64,000 nucleotides of DNA from Pictodentalium vernedei (GCA_031216915.1 CM062297.1:363457704-363521703), one strand, 5' to 3'. Counted from the first letter of the stretch, positions 17,952-31,609 are shown. The notes: generated by a model from the letters alone, not told the origin. Numbers and translations are program-made.

Positions 17952-20060
17952 TTAACCCTTTACCCAACGTAACGGTCAAAACCAGCCAGCACAATTCTAA
18001 AAAATCGCCAATTAATTTTCATTATTTTTTCATTTTTTGTCCCAAAAACATAGGTTATAACCCATCACTGGAACGAGCTTGTCGAGCTCATTCCAATGAG
18101 GGGTAACAACCTGTGTTTTGAGACAAAAAATGAAAATGAAAGTGTCAATGACACTGTAGCTCAACTTGTCAAGACAAAGACATGTACATGTATAGTATGT
18201 GACACAGCAATGACAAACATCTAGGTAATGACCTGATAACAAAGGTACATATAAAGTATTGTAACGGTCTGTATATAAATACTGACCGTTGCCTGTAACA
18301 AATGTATAGGTAAAGCATTGTAAAGATGGGTGACAGTCAGATGCTAAACTAGAAAAGAAATCTTTGAGTCCCAGAGTGGGTCTGACTGAACCCCAAAATA
18401 TTTGTTCTCATAGCACAGTGATAACAAAGGCACTCCAAAACACACTCATTCCTGTCCCAAGGTGAAAACAAAGGTACCCAAGAAGTTTCGTGAAGATCAG
18501 TTCACAAATATGAGCTGTGTAGAAGTTGTGACAAAAAACTGATTGGACCTAATTTCGGTACAAAATGGCCACTGGTAGCCATCTTGAATTTTGGACCGCA
18601 CCCAGAAACACTCGTTCTCGTCCCAAGGTGATAACAAAGGTACCCAAGAAGTTTGTGAAGATCGGTTCATAAATACAGCCTCTAGCCCGAGCCGTATTGA
18701 CATGTGCACTTACAGTGTATAAGTAGCACTGAATAAATCAAAGTTCATCTAATTTGCATAATTTCTGCACAAGAAAAAGACCCGTACTATATGTGATGTA
18801 TTCCATGTTACTAAACATTCATACAAAAATTTATTCAAATCAGAACTTTCATACAGAACTTCTGTACAAAAGACTGATTGCACTAATGTTGGTACAAAAT
18901 GGCTGTTGGTGGCCATCTTGAATTTTGGACCACACCCAAAAACACTCGTTCTCATCCCACGGTGATAACAAAGGTACCCAAGAAGTTGCGTAAAGATCGG
19001 TTCATAAATACGGCCTCTAGCCTGAGCCGTATAGAAGTTGTGTACAAAAAACTGATTAGACCTAATTTCGGTACAAAATGGCCACTGGCAGCCATCTTGA
19101 ATTTTGGACCGCACCCAGAAACACTCGTTCTTGTCCCAAGGTGATAACAAAGGTACCCAAGACGTTTCGTGAAGATTGGTTCATAAATACAGACTCTAGC
19201 CCGAGCCGTATTGACATGTGTACTTACTGCGTGTAAGTAGCACTGAAAAAATCAAAGTTCATCTAATTTGCATAATTTCTGCATGAGAAAAAAACCCGTA
19301 TTATATGTGATGTATCCCATGGTACTAAACATTCACACAAAAAATTATTCATATCAGCGCTTTCATATGGAAGTTCTGTGCAAAAATCTGATTGCACCTA
19401 ATTTTGTACAAAATGGCTGCTATCGGCCATCTTGAATTTCGGACCAGACCCCAAAACACTTGTTCTCGTCCCACGGTGATAACAAAGGTACTCAAGGAGT
19501 TTCGTAAAGATCGGTTCATAAATACGGCCTCTAGCCTGAGCCGTATTGGCATTTGCACTTACTGTGCTGAAACTAACACCAAAAAACATCAAAGTTAGTC
19601 TAATTTGCATAATTTATGCACGAGAAAAAAACCCATATTATATGTGATGTATCCTATGGTACTAAACATTCATACAAAAAATTATTCAAATCAGAGCTTT
19701 CATATGGAAGTTCTGTACAAAAAACAGATTTCTGCATCGTCGGTACAAAATGGCGGCTGGCAGCCATCTTGAATTTCGGAACGCACCCAAAAACACTCGT
19801 TCTCGTCCCACGGTCATAACAAAGGTAACCAAGAAGTTTCGTAAAGATCGGTTCATAAATACGGCCTCTAGCCCGAGCCGTATCCAATTGTTGACGAACA
19901 GATGGACAGACGGACAGATGGACAGATGGACAGATGGACAACGGACGACGGGCCATGGCATAAGCTCAAATTTGGCTTCGCCAAAGTTGAGCTAAAAATT
20001 AGTTATTCAAGAATTTTTTTTGCAAGTGTCGTCTGCTTTTCATGTTAGTTAAAGGGTTAA
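17952..20060 (+). mobile_element. Family A TTAA MITE split by a family D repeat
   Basis: TTAA stands at 17952-17955 and 20057-20060, enclosing CCCTTTACCCAACGTAACGG and, reversed, CCCTTTAACTAACATGAAAA. The hairpin (about 18047-18118) pairs cataggttataacccatc with gatgaggggtaacaacctg. Removing the family D insert at 18138-19994 rejoins '...aaaaaatgaaaat' to 'tagttattcaag', the arrangement seen uninterrupted at 27612-27852. Confidence 0.8.
18138..19994 (+). mobile_element. Family D array-bearing repeat
   Basis: It starts GAAAGTGTCAATGACACTGT and 'agctcaacttgtcaag', and ends with a palindrome (gctcaaatttgg, loop cttcg, ccaaagttgagc) followed by TAA. Between are about six imperfect core units at irregular 165- or 335-bp steps, each with 'ggttcataaatac', 'gagccgtat' and 'caaaatggc...gccatcttgaat'. 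Short GACAGATGGACAGATGG runs precede the end. The plan (unique left end, tandem cores, microsatellite, terminal hairpin) resembles the molluscan 'pearl' type, attributed to Helitron-like non-autonomous elements. Other copies are at 37603-39400 (reversed) and 41098-43250. Confidence 0.7.
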
Positions 20061-20094
20061 ACGAGAGCTATCGGGAAAGATAAATAAAGTGTAT

Positions 20095-20290
20095 AATATA
20101 ACAATAACATGACTTTGGAGGGCATTGTGGTTTATTAATGGCCCAACAGGTGTGAATAACAGCCCAACAGCTTATAAAAGGACCAAGACAAAGTCAAGGG
20201 CCATTAATAAGCTGAAGGGCTGTTATTCACACCTGTTGGGCCGTTAATAAACCACAAGGCTCGACAAAGTCATGTTATTACTATTATTAC
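20095..20290 (+). repeat. Long hairpin repeat, family L
   Basis: Arms 'gtggtttattaatggcccaa' plus 'caggtgtgaataacagccc' (about 20130-20178) face 'gggctgttattcacacctgt' and 'tgggccgttaataaaccac' (about 20217-20261). The flank ataacaataacatgacttt is shared, reversed, with 35835-36045. Confidence 0.7.
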
Positions 20291-20586
20291 CACTGGGATT
20301 CTGAAAAAGCTTTGTCCCTGTACCTACATGATATTCTTAACATTTTCAATTGTGACAGATGATAGTATTGTCTGTTGTCGAACAAACTGGTGTCATATGA
20401 TTATTATGTGATCGGCACCGGTATGATTTCAATTGCAATGATATTCAAAAACTTAAAACAGACCTGATATTTACCGCTTTTAAGTCAGAAATAATGGCTT
20501 AAAATGTATACAGACTTACTATATACAGCTGCTTGTTCTTATGGGTCTTGCTTTGCTGGACATTTCACATATTTAATAATTTAAAT
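20290..20586. other. Unassigned AT-rich stretch
   Basis: Between a hairpin repeat and family F there is no recognised repeat end. On the minus strand 'acttac' at 20515-20520 is donor-like, but no acceptable acceptor or frame goes with it. Confidence 0.3.
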
Positions 20587-22484
20587 GAAAGTGTCAATGA
20601 CACTGTAGCTCAACTTGACAAACTTGAACTTGGTAAGTTATAAATGAAATGGCAAAATTGAAGAACATTGGTACCAATGTCATTTTTTTTTGCCAGTGGC
20701 AACATTTTTTGACAGAAACCGAAGAAAATCGATAGCTCCCATCTAGAGGCCTCCCCAAACAAGCATGCCAGGTTTCAAAGCAATCCGATCATAAATGTGA
20801 TCTGTAGGATGTACAAAAGGGAAAAATTGTGATCTGACTAGACTAAATTCTAAGAACGTTGGCTGTGGCAACATTTTTTGATGGAAATGGAAGAAAATCG
20901 ATAGCTCCCATCTAGAGGTCACCGTAAATAAGCATACCAGGTTTCAAAGCAATCTAATCATAAATGTGCCCTGTAGGGTGAGCCAGAGGGAAATATTGTG
21001 GTCTGACTAAACTAAGTTCTAAGAATGTTGGCTGCGGCAACATTTTTTGATGGAAATTGAAGAAAATTGATAGCTCCCATCTAGAGGTCACCCCAAATAA
21101 GCATGCCAGGTTTCAAAGCAATCCGATCATAAATGTGCCCTGTAGGGTGTGCCAAAGGGAAATATTGTGGTCTGACTAAACTGAGTTCTAAAAACGTTGG
21201 CCGCGGCAACATTTTTTGATGTAAATTGAAGAAAATAGATAGCTCCCATCTAGAGGTCTCCCCAAACAAGCATACCAGGTTTCAAAGCAATCAAATCATA
21301 AATGTGCCCTGTAGGGTGTGCCAAAGGGAAATATTGAGTCTTCTGACTAAACTAAGTTCTAAGAACGTTGGCCACAGCAACATTTTTTGACAGAAATTGA
21401 AGAAAATCGATAGCTCCCATCTAAAGGTCTCCCCAAACAAGCATACCAGGTTTCAAAGCAATCTGATCATAAATGAGCCCTGTAGGGTGTGCCAAAGGGA
21501 AATATTGAGGTCTGACTAAACTAAGTTCTACGAACGTTGGCCGTGGCAACATTTTTTGCCGGAAATTGAAGAAAATCAATAGCTCCCATCTAGAGGTCAC
21601 CCTAAATATGCATATCAGGTTTCAAAGCAATCAATCAAATCATAAATGTGCCCTGTAGGGTGTGCCAAAGGGAAATATTGTGGTTTGACTAAACTAAGTT
21701 CTAAGAACGTTGGCCGCGGTAACATTTTTTGCCAGAAATTGAAGAAAATCGATAGCTCCCATCTAGAGGTCACCCCAAACAAGCATACCAGGTTTCAAAG
21801 CAATCCGATCATACATGTACCCTGTAGGGTGTGCCAAAGGGAAATATTGAGTCTTCTGACTAAACTAAGTTCTAAGAACGATGGCTGCGGCAACATTTTT
21901 TGACAGAAATTGAAGAAAATCGATAGCTCCCATCTAGAGGTCTTCCCCAAGAAGCCTACCAGGTTTCAAAGCAATCTGATCATAAATGTGCCCTGTAGGG
22001 TGTGCCAAAGGGAAATATTGAGGTCTGACTAAACTAAGTTCTACGAACGTTGGCCGTGGCAACATTTTTTGCCGGAAATTGAAGAAAATCAATAGCTCCC
22101 ATCTAGAGGTCACCCTAAATAAGCATACCAGGTTTCAAAGCAATCAAGTCATAAATGTGCCCTGTAGGGTGTGCCAAAGGGAAATATTGTGGTTTGACTA
22201 AAGTAAGTTCTAAGAACGTTGGCCGCGGCAACATTTTTTGATGGAAATTGAAGAAAATCGATAGCTCCCATCTAGAGGTCACCCCAAACAAGCATACCAA
22301 GTTTCAAAGTAATCTGATCATAAATGCGACCTGTGAGGTGTGCCAAAGGAAATTGTGGACGTACAGACTAACGTACTAACGTACTAATGTATGTACGTAC
22401 ATACGTACGTACGTATGTACGTACGTACGCCGATGGATGAGAAGTGATGGCAATAGCTCAGCTTGACTTTGTCAAGTTGAGTTA
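20587..22484 (+). mobile_element. Family F array-bearing repeat, ten core units
   Basis: It has the same left end as family D (GAAAGTGTCAATGACACTGT, agctcaacttgac) and a related terminal palindrome (agctcagcttgact, ttgtcaagttgag). The core is unrelated: 'caggtttcaaagcaatc' recurs at 20769, 20938, 21107, 21276, 21447, 21616, 21789, 21960, 22129 and, slightly altered, 22298. The period is thus 169-173 bp. Each unit carries 'gaagaaaatcgatagctccc' and 'ccctgtagggtgtgccaaag'. A (GTAC)n tract lies near the end. Confidence 0.85.
22365..22430. repeat. (GTAC)n self-complementary microsatellite
   Basis: Runs of acgtactaacgtactaatg and then tgtacgtacatacgtacgta make up a tract able to fold on itself. 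It sits where other array-bearing repeats in the window have GACGG or GACAGATG runs. Confidence 0.9.
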
Positions 22485-22730
22485 ATAAAAATCGCATTGT
22501 TTACTAGCTGAAACCATTTTCGGAAACCGTTTCCATTTCCGAGTGTACGACAGCGAGGAACTAAAGTCACAGGAGGTGTCTGGCTGTTACTGAGAATTTT
22601 TAATCCATTAACGGCCCAACATGTCACGTGACTTTTTGAAGTAGAGCGTTATGGTCTTGTAATGCCCTATTAAACTTTGTTTATGAACTAGAGAATGCCT
22701 GCTAAAGTCGTAATAATCAACGTTTATTTA
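22485..22730. other. Short unassigned gap
   Basis: It contains 'ttaatccattaacggcccaa', reminiscent of family L arms, but no second arm. No coding signal is seen. Confidence 0.3.
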
Positions 22731-24283
22731 AACAAGAGGCCCCAGGGGACCTGAGGGCGCTCACCTGACATGGTAGTCTAAATATCAAACCAGGGGCTTG
22801 ACTTGAATAAGCTGCATACGCCGCTCCTAAGAAAAGCATATACCAACTAGATGAAGCGATTGTGCCCACACAATACACAGGATTTTTCCTTCTATTTTCA
22901 GTTCCTACACTTTTTACGTCCCAAAATTGAGATAAACACATAAAAAACAGATTTTTTTTTCCCAAACAAAATACTTTCAGCCTAAATTTTTTTCTTCTTC
23001 TTAAAACGCATAAAAACAAAAATTCCAGATTTTGGTCCCAAATTTCTTCTAAGACCCACCCGGACACCAAATTTTCAGGGTAAAAAAAAAAAAATTTTTT
23101 TTTTTTTTTGTCTTAAAATTGACAGAAATGCATAAAAAACCAAAAAAAAAATTTCCCACCCGGACCCCAAATTTTCAGGGGAAAATTTTTTTTTTTTTTG
23201 TCTTAAAATTGACCAAAACGCAGAAAAAACAAAAAAAATTTTTTCGGATTTTGGTCCAAAATTTCGAAGTCCGCAATGGGACCCAAAATTTTCAGCCTAA
23301 ATATGAACCTAGGGACTTGGCTTCAACAAACTTGAATCTCACCCCCCTAAGGATGCTGCATACCAAATATCAAAACATTCTTATTGCCAGATCTGAAGAA
23401 GAAGATTTTTCAAAAATACTCCTTATACTGCACTAATTTGAACATTTGGGCTCCCATAGAGAGCCCAAATATCGACCCAGGCAATTGATTTCAATAAACC
23501 TGTGAAACAATCTTCCAAAGATGTTATATGTGAAATTTTAAAGCTTTTCGAGCAGTGGTTTGGGAGAAAAGTAGTCTTATATGTTTTTCCCATTACCCAC
23601 AGTATTAAAAAATGCTGACTCAACACTTTTTCAAAGTCCCCAAAAAATATCCCATGATAAAACCGATGGCAATTTTTTTTACCATTCCATTCTGTTGGTC
23701 CTAAGGAAGCTTCATAACAAATAAGAATTCTCAGTGCCGTGTAGTTTTGGAGATATGGGTGTTTTAATTTTTTTCTATTTTTAGCTCCTGCGGTCCCCAT
23801 GGGGCGACGGGAAAAAAATTTTTGGCATAAATTAAGTACTTATGACCCAATAAGCCCTCATATCAAATTTGGTCAAAATTTGCCTCTCGGTTTGGAAAAT
23901 AGAAATTTTGGGCGGGGCAAATATTCTTTCCCCTCCCATTACGACATCAAGTATAGCCCCACAAACTTCTCTTGAATAAATCTGAGTCTACACCTCAAAA
24001 GGAAGCTGCACACCAAATATCAAGTCTCTGCTACTGCTGGTTCATGAGAAGAAGATTTTTTAAGATTTCAGCACACTTTTTGGGTGTGGCCCTACCCACA
24101 GGCGAGGCAACTTGATTTGAACAAAATCAAATTGCGATGTCATAACAAACTATTATCTCAAATATCAATTAAATTGGTTCAGTGGTTTGGGAGGAGAAGA
24201 CGCAAACACCATGTTCACGGACGACGGACGACGGACGGTGAGTGATCACTATAGCACTCCTGACTGAAAGTCAGGTGAGCTAA
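22731..24283 (+). mobile_element. Family E array-bearing repeat, copy 1
   Basis: It starts aacaagaggccccagggg and 'gctcacctgac', and ends with the palindrome 'tgactgaaagtcaggtgagc' plus TAA. The core blocks recur: 'ataccaaatatcaaaa', 'tctgaagaagaagatttttc', 'gggctcccatagagagccca' and 'gatttcaataaacct'. A GACGGACGACGG run precedes the end (about 24220-24238). Other copies lie at 24945, 45160 and 60243. Confidence 0.75.
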
Positions 24284-24410
24284 CAAAAATAATTTATTTT
24301 TTCTCCAGTAGACACACCAGCCCGAGACAAATATGGGTCAGGTCAATCAAATTTCAGCATTAGTCAGCATCAACAATGTATTTTTAGATTGTAATGTGAC
24401 ATGTCCAAAG

Positions 24411-24824
24411 TTACTTTTGAACGCTACCGTTGAAATAAAATATACACTCTTTAAATGTTGAATTAGGAATAAATCCAGAAGACAGAACATTGCTTGTTCT
24501 TGCTGATTGATTGGGAAAAGCAATGGGTGCAGGGTTTCCTGGCATGTATGGAAATATAAATCGCTTGTTGTTTATTTCTGATGAACTTGGCTGAGCAGTT
24601 GTGTGCATTGACACTGCAATGGGAAGCTGGGTTTTTGAAGCACTGTGACTGGTAATGACTGCAAGTGTGTTGCTGATTTTCTGTTTAAATTGCAAGTTTT
24701 GTTTATTTGAAAGCGATACAAAGTTGTCATTTGTGTCTTTATGTAATCTAATTATTTCCACTGGATCTCCAATACTGAACATTCCAAATTTGTCACTCAT
24801 GATGATGATTTTCTTCATAACCAT
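24411..24824 (-). CDS. Uncharacterised 137-residue ORF, paralogue of 36187-36369
   Basis: An uninterrupted minus-strand frame holds SDKFGMFSIGDPVEIIRLHK near the start. The middle is Ser/Asn/Gln-rich (AVSMHTTAQPSSSEINNKRF), and the C-terminus reads SSGFIPNSTFKECIFYFNG. The C-terminal motif SSGFI-x-NSTF-x2-C-x-F-x-F matches the ORF at 36187-36369. The non-coding sequence around their starts (atcatctgcattcatg) is also shared, so the two loci are copies of one unit. I do not recognise the family. It lies between two family E repeats within an intron of the minus-strand host gene. It may be a gene fragment, a retrocopy or a transposon-carried ORF. Confidence 0.4.
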   Translation of the reverse strand: MVMKKIIIMSDKFGMFSIGDPVEIIRLHKDTNDNFVSLSNKQNLQFKQKISNTLAVITSHSASKTQLPIAVSMHTTAQPSSSEINNKRFIFPYMPGNPAPIAFPNQSARTSNVLSSGFIPNSTFKECIFYFNGSVQK

Positions 24825-24944
24825 TGGGAGAATTGTCAGTCACTGGTTTGTTTACTTTTTATTATTTACCGAATTACCGTACATGAATGCAGATGATAAC
24901 ATAAATGGATGGTACAAGGGGATGCTGGGATAGATGGGTCCCAA

Positions 24945-26752
24945 AACAAGAGGCCCCAAGGGGCCTGAGGGCACTCACCTGATATGGTAACCTAAATATC
25001 AACCCAGAGAATTGATTTCAACAAGTTGCATCTGCTCCTCCTAAGAAAAGCTTATACCAAATATCCAAAGATTCTGACCAGTGGATCTGAAAAAAAAAAG
25101 ATTTTTAAAGAATATTCCTCATATTGAACTAAGTTATAATTCGTGCTCCCACAGTGAGTCCAAATATGGACCTAGGGACATGGCTTGAACAAACTTGAAT
25201 CTCACTCCCTAAGGATGCTGCATACCAAATATCAAAACATTCCGACTGACTGCTGGATCTGAAGAAGATTTTTAAAGAAAATTCCTCATTTTGAACTACG
25301 TTATCATTCGGGCTCCCACTGTGAGTCCAAATATGGACCTAGGGACATGGCTTGAACAAACTTGAATCTCACCCCCTAAGGATGCTGCATACCAAACATC
25401 AAAACATTCCAACTGCTGGATCTGAAGAAGATTTTTAAAGAAAATTCCTCGTTTTGAACTAAGTTCTAATTCGGGCTACCACAGTGAGCCCAAATATGAA
25501 CCCAGGAACTTGGCTTGAACAAACTTGAAACTCACCCCCCTAAGCATGGTGCATACTCAATATCAAAAGATTCTGCCTGCTGGATCTTGAGAAGAAGATT
25601 TTCAAAGAAATTTGCCTGAAATGCACTAAGTTCAAATTTGGGCTTCTATACTGAGCCCAAATATAAACCCAGGGTGCCAATTTGAACAAACTTGAATCAG
25701 ATCCACCCCACAATGTTGCATACCAAATATCAAAAGATTCTGTCTGCTGGATCTGGAGAAGATTTTTGAAGAAATTTGCCTGAAATGCACTAAGTTCGAA
25801 TTCGAGCTTCTATAGTGAGCCCAAATATGAATCTAGGAAGCCAATTTGATCAAACTTGAATCAGATCCACCCCGCAATGTGGCATACCAAATATCAAAAG
25901 ATTCTGCCTGCTGGATCTGGAGAAGATTTTTTAAGAAATTTGCCTGAAATGCACTAAGTTCGAAATCGGGCTCCTATACTGAGCCCAAATATGAACCCAA
26001 GGGGGCTGATTTGAACAAACTTGAATCAGATCCACCCTACAATGTTGCATACCAAATATCAAAAGATTCTGCTTGCTGGATCTGGAGAAGAAGATTTTTT
26101 AATCTTTTTCCCATTGCCTGCAGTGTTAAAAAGTGCTGACTCAGCACTTTTTCAAAGTCCTGAAAAAAGTACCTTGTGATCAAACCGATAGGGATTTTTT
26201 TTAACCATTCTAATCTACTGGATAAAAGTAAGCTTTATACAAAATAAGAATTCTCTGTGCAGTGTAGTTTTGGAGATATGGCAGTTTTAAGGTTTTTTCC
26301 TATTTTTAGCTCCCAAGGTTCCCACGGGGCAATGAGAAAAATTTTTTTGCATCAATCAACTACTTATGACCCATTATCATCTCATATCAAATTTGGTTCA
26401 AATCGACCACACGGTTCTGAAAATAAAAACTTCTCTTGAACAAACTTGATTCTAAACCTCAAAAGGACTCTGCATACCACATATCAAGTCTCTGCTACTG
26501 GTGGTTCATTAGAAGAAGATTTTCAAAAAATTTGGCCATTTTTTCCCCACACCTCTGCTCAATATGAGTCGAAACCTAATTTGGATAAAAATCAAAATGC
26601 CCCTATATAACCACTACTTACATGAAATTTAATTAAAATGTGACCGGTGGTTTAGGAGAAAGAGGCTCAATACCACCTTCACGCAGGAGGACGGACGATG
26701 GACGAAGAGTAATAAGAAAAGCTCACCCTGACTTTCAGTCAGGTGAGCTAAA
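24945..26752 (+). mobile_element. Family E array-bearing repeat, copy 2
   Basis: It starts aacaagaggccccaaggg and 'gcactcacctgat', and ends 'gctcaccctgactttcagtc' and 'aggtgagcta', a strong terminal palindrome. At least seven core units carry 'gaacaaacttgaatc', 'gcataccaaatatcaaaaga', 'tgctggatctg' and 'gagcccaaatatgaaccca', with steps near 165-180 bp. A GACGGACGATGGACG run lies near 26690. Confidence 0.8.
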
Positions 26753-27200
26753 AACTTGAAAAGTTATATATTAAATTATTGGGTCTCTGTTTGTTTTCCT
26801 CAATTATAATGAAGAAATTTTATTGTTTATTTAAAATAAAATAATATTTGTTACTCGCTGAGTTCATATTTATTTGAAGATTAATGCATATTCAGCTGAC
26901 AAGGTGGGCAGTGCTTACTTGATAGCTAAAGTGCAAATTCCCTAATAATTTCAGTTATAGAGGCGTGGTTAAAAACATTGTCCCATGCATCCATTAAGGT
27001 TATACAATTTTGACAATTGTCACCTGGAACAGAATGAACTAATCATATATCGTGAGAGTAAAACTGATTAAATTGAAACATGTTGTCTTAAGAAAAGTGG
27101 GAGAATCAGGAAGAGCAATCAATAGATGTGAAATTCAGAAAATGAGATGAACTAAACCACTGCACAAAGCAATTCTATTTAACAAAAAAAATTTTCTAGT
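26753..27200. other. AT-rich stretch, nothing supported
   Basis: No repeat ends or coding frame are recognised. It lies in the second long intron of the host gene. Confidence 0.35.
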
Positions 27201-27298
27201 GCTGGCAAAACAACAAGCTGATGTATGCAGTGTTATGCCACTGAACCTTTTAGTAGAGACACGATAGTGGCACCTTCTAGCGCTCTACTAGTTAAGTA
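27200..27298 (-). mobile_element. Family J MITE end fragment
   Basis: It reads 'gtagagacacgatagtggca' and 'tctagcgctctactag-TTAA', the same right end as the family J copies at 3250 and 62265. The left part is not recognisable. Confidence 0.5.
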
Positions 27299-27364
27299 AC
27301 ACATTTTGGATACAAGAATAGATAGTTCTATATGACTTTATCCCACATCACACAGACATATGAC

Positions 27365-27570
27365 CCCCCCATTTGTTAGTGCATTGGACCTCATATCAAA
27401 AGGTTGACAGTTTGATCCTGATCTACATCATCTGCATAGTGTCCTTGGGCAAGACAGATCGTCTTCTTCCAATAGTAAGCTGGATTCCTAAGGACCATAC
27501 ATACTCTCACAAGCCATGATTATTTACCTATGTAATGGATGGTGCACAGAGTAGTTAAAATATGATAAAA
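27365..27570 (+). mobile_element. tRNA-headed SINE, degenerate
   Basis: It shows 'tgcattggacctcatatcaa', a worn B-box area 'cagtttgatcctgat' and the body block 'gtgtccttgggcaagacag', with a later 'catgattatt'. The tail is lost. Confidence 0.5.
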
Positions 27571-27611
27571 ACATCTTGTTCTATGGTGCACCCATCTTGG
27601 TCTTGAATTCC

Positions 27612-27852
27612 TTAACCATTTACCCAATGTAATGGCCAAAATTCGCCAGCGTTATTTGCAAAAAAATCACCATTCAATTTTCATTATTTTTAATATTTTG
27701 TCTCAAAAACATAGCTGGTGACACCTCATTGGAATGAGCTCATTCCAATGAGGGAATATAAGCTATGTTTTTTACATAAAAAATGATAAAAATTAATTAT
27801 TCAAGAACTTTTTTTTTGTCTGTCTTTCATATTACGTTTTTTAAAAGATTAA
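27612..27852 (-). mobile_element. Family A TTAA MITE, compact copy
   Basis: TTAA stands at 27612-27615 and 27849-27852. The left end CCATTTACCCAATGTAATGG belongs to the 'end 2' type. The central hairpin pairs catagctggtgacacctcat with its worn complement, and 'attattcaagaac' and 'gtctttcatatta' follow. At 241 bp it shows the whole family A plan without inserts. Its right TTAA is shared with the next element. Confidence 0.75.
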
Positions 27853-28097
27853 CTGGTTGAGGGCTAAATTATTATTAGTGGTCTGAATTTGATATTCAAT
27901 ATTTGTTTTATCACAAATTATTGGAGCCCACAGGCACTCTCCAATAATTTGGAATAAAACAAATTAATATGACCCCAAAAAAATTATTTGCATTTCACTG
28001 AACATGAAGTAAGATCAAGGAAAATGTTGACTTTTGCTCTGGTACCCTAATTTTTTTTTAAAGTCCTGATAGTGGCTTTTAGCGCTCAAGCAGTTAT
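27849..28097 (+). mobile_element. Family J MITE abutting a family A copy
   Basis: The left end TTAA-CTGGTTGAGGGCT directly follows the family A copy. The right end is gcgctcaagcag-TTAT. The core palindrome is 'aaattattggagcccac' against 'ctccaataattt' (about 27915-27952). The right TTAA has mutated to TTAT. Confidence 0.65.
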
Positions 28098-28467
28098 GGA
28101 ATGGTGCAATGACAGTCAAGGCTGACAAGCTGTTCTTAAGGGACAGATTCCTGCAAGGAAGATGAAAGGAACACCTGTGTAAGTGGAACAAAAGTGATTT
28201 AAAAGCATACTGCATGTCGATGGTACACTTTTCTTCAACCACAACTGTTTAACCCTTTACCCAATGAATCGGCTGCATCAGACCGCGTAATATGCAAATT
28301 CAGCAGCTGAGAAAATATTATATTTTCAAAAAATTTCAACAAAACCATATCATGTGATCCCTCTTTGGAACGAGCTTGTCGAGCTTGTTCCAGTGAGGCT
28401 TCACATGATATGGTTTTGTTGAAATGTTTTGAAAAATTTTAAAAAAGAAGAATGTTACTAAGGTAAC

Positions 28468-29879
<1,412 letters not shown>

Positions 29880-30189
29880 AAAATGATATTTAAAATTATA
29901 AGTTTTGATATCGTCTGCGTTGGGTGAAGGGTTAAACAATTTAAGAATCTGACAGTTACTCGCCAGCAGTTAACACTGCTCAGTGATTCTCTCTGGGTAA
30001 TAACTGTCATCACGAAATGATCCTGGCTGTTGAAGTGTCATTAAACTCAAATAAACAAACAAATAATTCTATTATTTTTTATCTCTTTCAGGCCATAATT
30101 TGTTACCTCTTTTTGCATTAAGCAGCTAATTCATTCTAAACTAACAAATCAAGGAACAGGGTATGAAAATTTAATGTTTTAAATATTTA

Positions 30190-30479
30190 TTCTATTTTTT
30201 TCAAAATGTGTCAATAAAACCATATCATGTGACCCCTCATTGGAACAAGCTCAATTCATTAATATTTTTGAAAAAATATTATTTTTTAAAAATTTTCACA
30301 AAATATTAACAAAACCATATCATATGACCCCCTTATTGGACCATGCTCAACGAACTCATTCCATTGAGGGCTCACATGATATGGTTTTGATGAAAGTTTC
30401 TGAAAAATAATATTTTTTCAACTGCTGAATCTGCATATTATGTGAGCGGATGCGGCTGATTCATTAGGTAAAGGGTTAA
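30190..30479 (-). mobile_element. Family B MITE, right half well preserved
   Basis: The right end is 'gcggctgattcattaggtaa' and AGGG-TTAA (30476-30479). The hairpin arm pair aaaaccatatcatatgaccc/cacatgatatggttt is present, with an extra partial duplicate of the left arm ('aaaccatatcatgtgacccc' at 30217). The left terminus was not found. Confidence 0.6.
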
Positions 30480-30794
30480 GCAATGAACCAGTGACAGGAA
30501 TCAAGCAACTTAATTTTGTCCTGTGAGTGCATCAAGGTACTAATTAAGATGCACCGAAGGGGTGAGATGTGTTGGGTGTGAGGTCTTTTTGTATGATGTT
30601 AGATTCATATAAATCTTTCCTTAATTTTTAAACCCACTTTTGGTCACAAGGACCATAAGTCAAAAGTCTTGTGGATGTGCATCCATGGGCTCACTCAGCC
30701 AGTCCCTATATGGATAAGTCATCTCCCACCACCCGTACATCAGGTTTTGTTTAGTATCCATAAACATACAGAATTCAATGGCTATCAAAGTAAT

Positions 30795-31200
30795 TCAATT
30801 TTTTTCAGGATTTCTTATTAAATTAACAGGAGTTAACTCTATAACTTATATGTAACTGACAGGTCGGGAGAGTGGTGGATCGGTGGTTATGACATTGGAC
30901 TTCACACCAAAAGGTCCATGGTTTGATCCCCACCAGGAGTAATTGCGATGTGTCCTTGGGCAAGACACTTGATCCCAATTGCCCATGAGGGGGCATGGAT
31001 GTATTGTGTTCTAAGGCATACTGCACATCAATGGTGCACTTGTCTTCAACCAATGCTAACCTTGCTTGTGCGGAGTTAGTACATTGTAGAGTCTGACAGT
31101 TGCTTGGCGCTGCTTGGTAGCTCTCTCCAGGTACTCTGGCTTCCTCCACACATAAAACACAATTAAGAGATATCCAATTAAGTGGCCTCTGCTTTTCTGA
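30795..31200 (+). mobile_element. tRNA-headed SINE inside a family I remnant
   Basis: The SINE spans about 30868-31155: head 'tggatcggtggttatgacat', B-box-like 'ggtttgatccc', body 'gtgtccttgggcaagacact' and 'aatggtgcacttgtcttcaa', 3' part 'ggtactctggcttcctccac'. It is flanked by family I pieces: 'aacaggagttaactctataa' before it and 'agagatatccaattaagtgg' after it. This suggests insertion into an older family I MITE. Confidence 0.6.
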
Positions 31201-31609
31201 GAAGTTTGTTCAGAAATCTTATTTGCCACATTTTTCCAAGTATATCAAGGGGGTTAACTCTGACAATCATTATTAGAACATGATCAAAATTGATTTAAAC
31301 TCTTCAAAATACTAGTCAAAATGGTCATACCCAGTGCTGCATGGGAAGTGAATCATGAGAAAAGTAAGTTAAAACAGTCTGATGTTTTAATTCTGTTGTT
31401 GTGGGAGTAAACAGAACAGGATGTAAACTGCAACTTCTTCTGCATATTATTAGGGGGGAAGGGGAGTAACATAACTCCAGTGTGGGGGCCAAGGGCTGGG
31501 GACTCCTCCTCCCACACACATTGCCTTCCCGACCACCACCCATGCATTTAAATGTGAACCTCATTTTCCACCCATGCCCAAATCCCTGACACTTGCGCTG
31601 AGATTTCTA
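31201..31609. other. Unassigned stretch with GC-rich patch
   Basis: It contains 'tgtgggggccaagggctggg' and 'ctcctcccacacaca' near 31480-31520. No coding or repeat assignment is supported. Confidence 0.3.

Noticed and set aside
20587..22484. A CRISPR array, because of regular 170-bp spacing of a repeated 17-mer
   Set aside because: The whole 170-bp unit is repeated, not just a short repeat between unique spacers, and the genome is eukaryotic.
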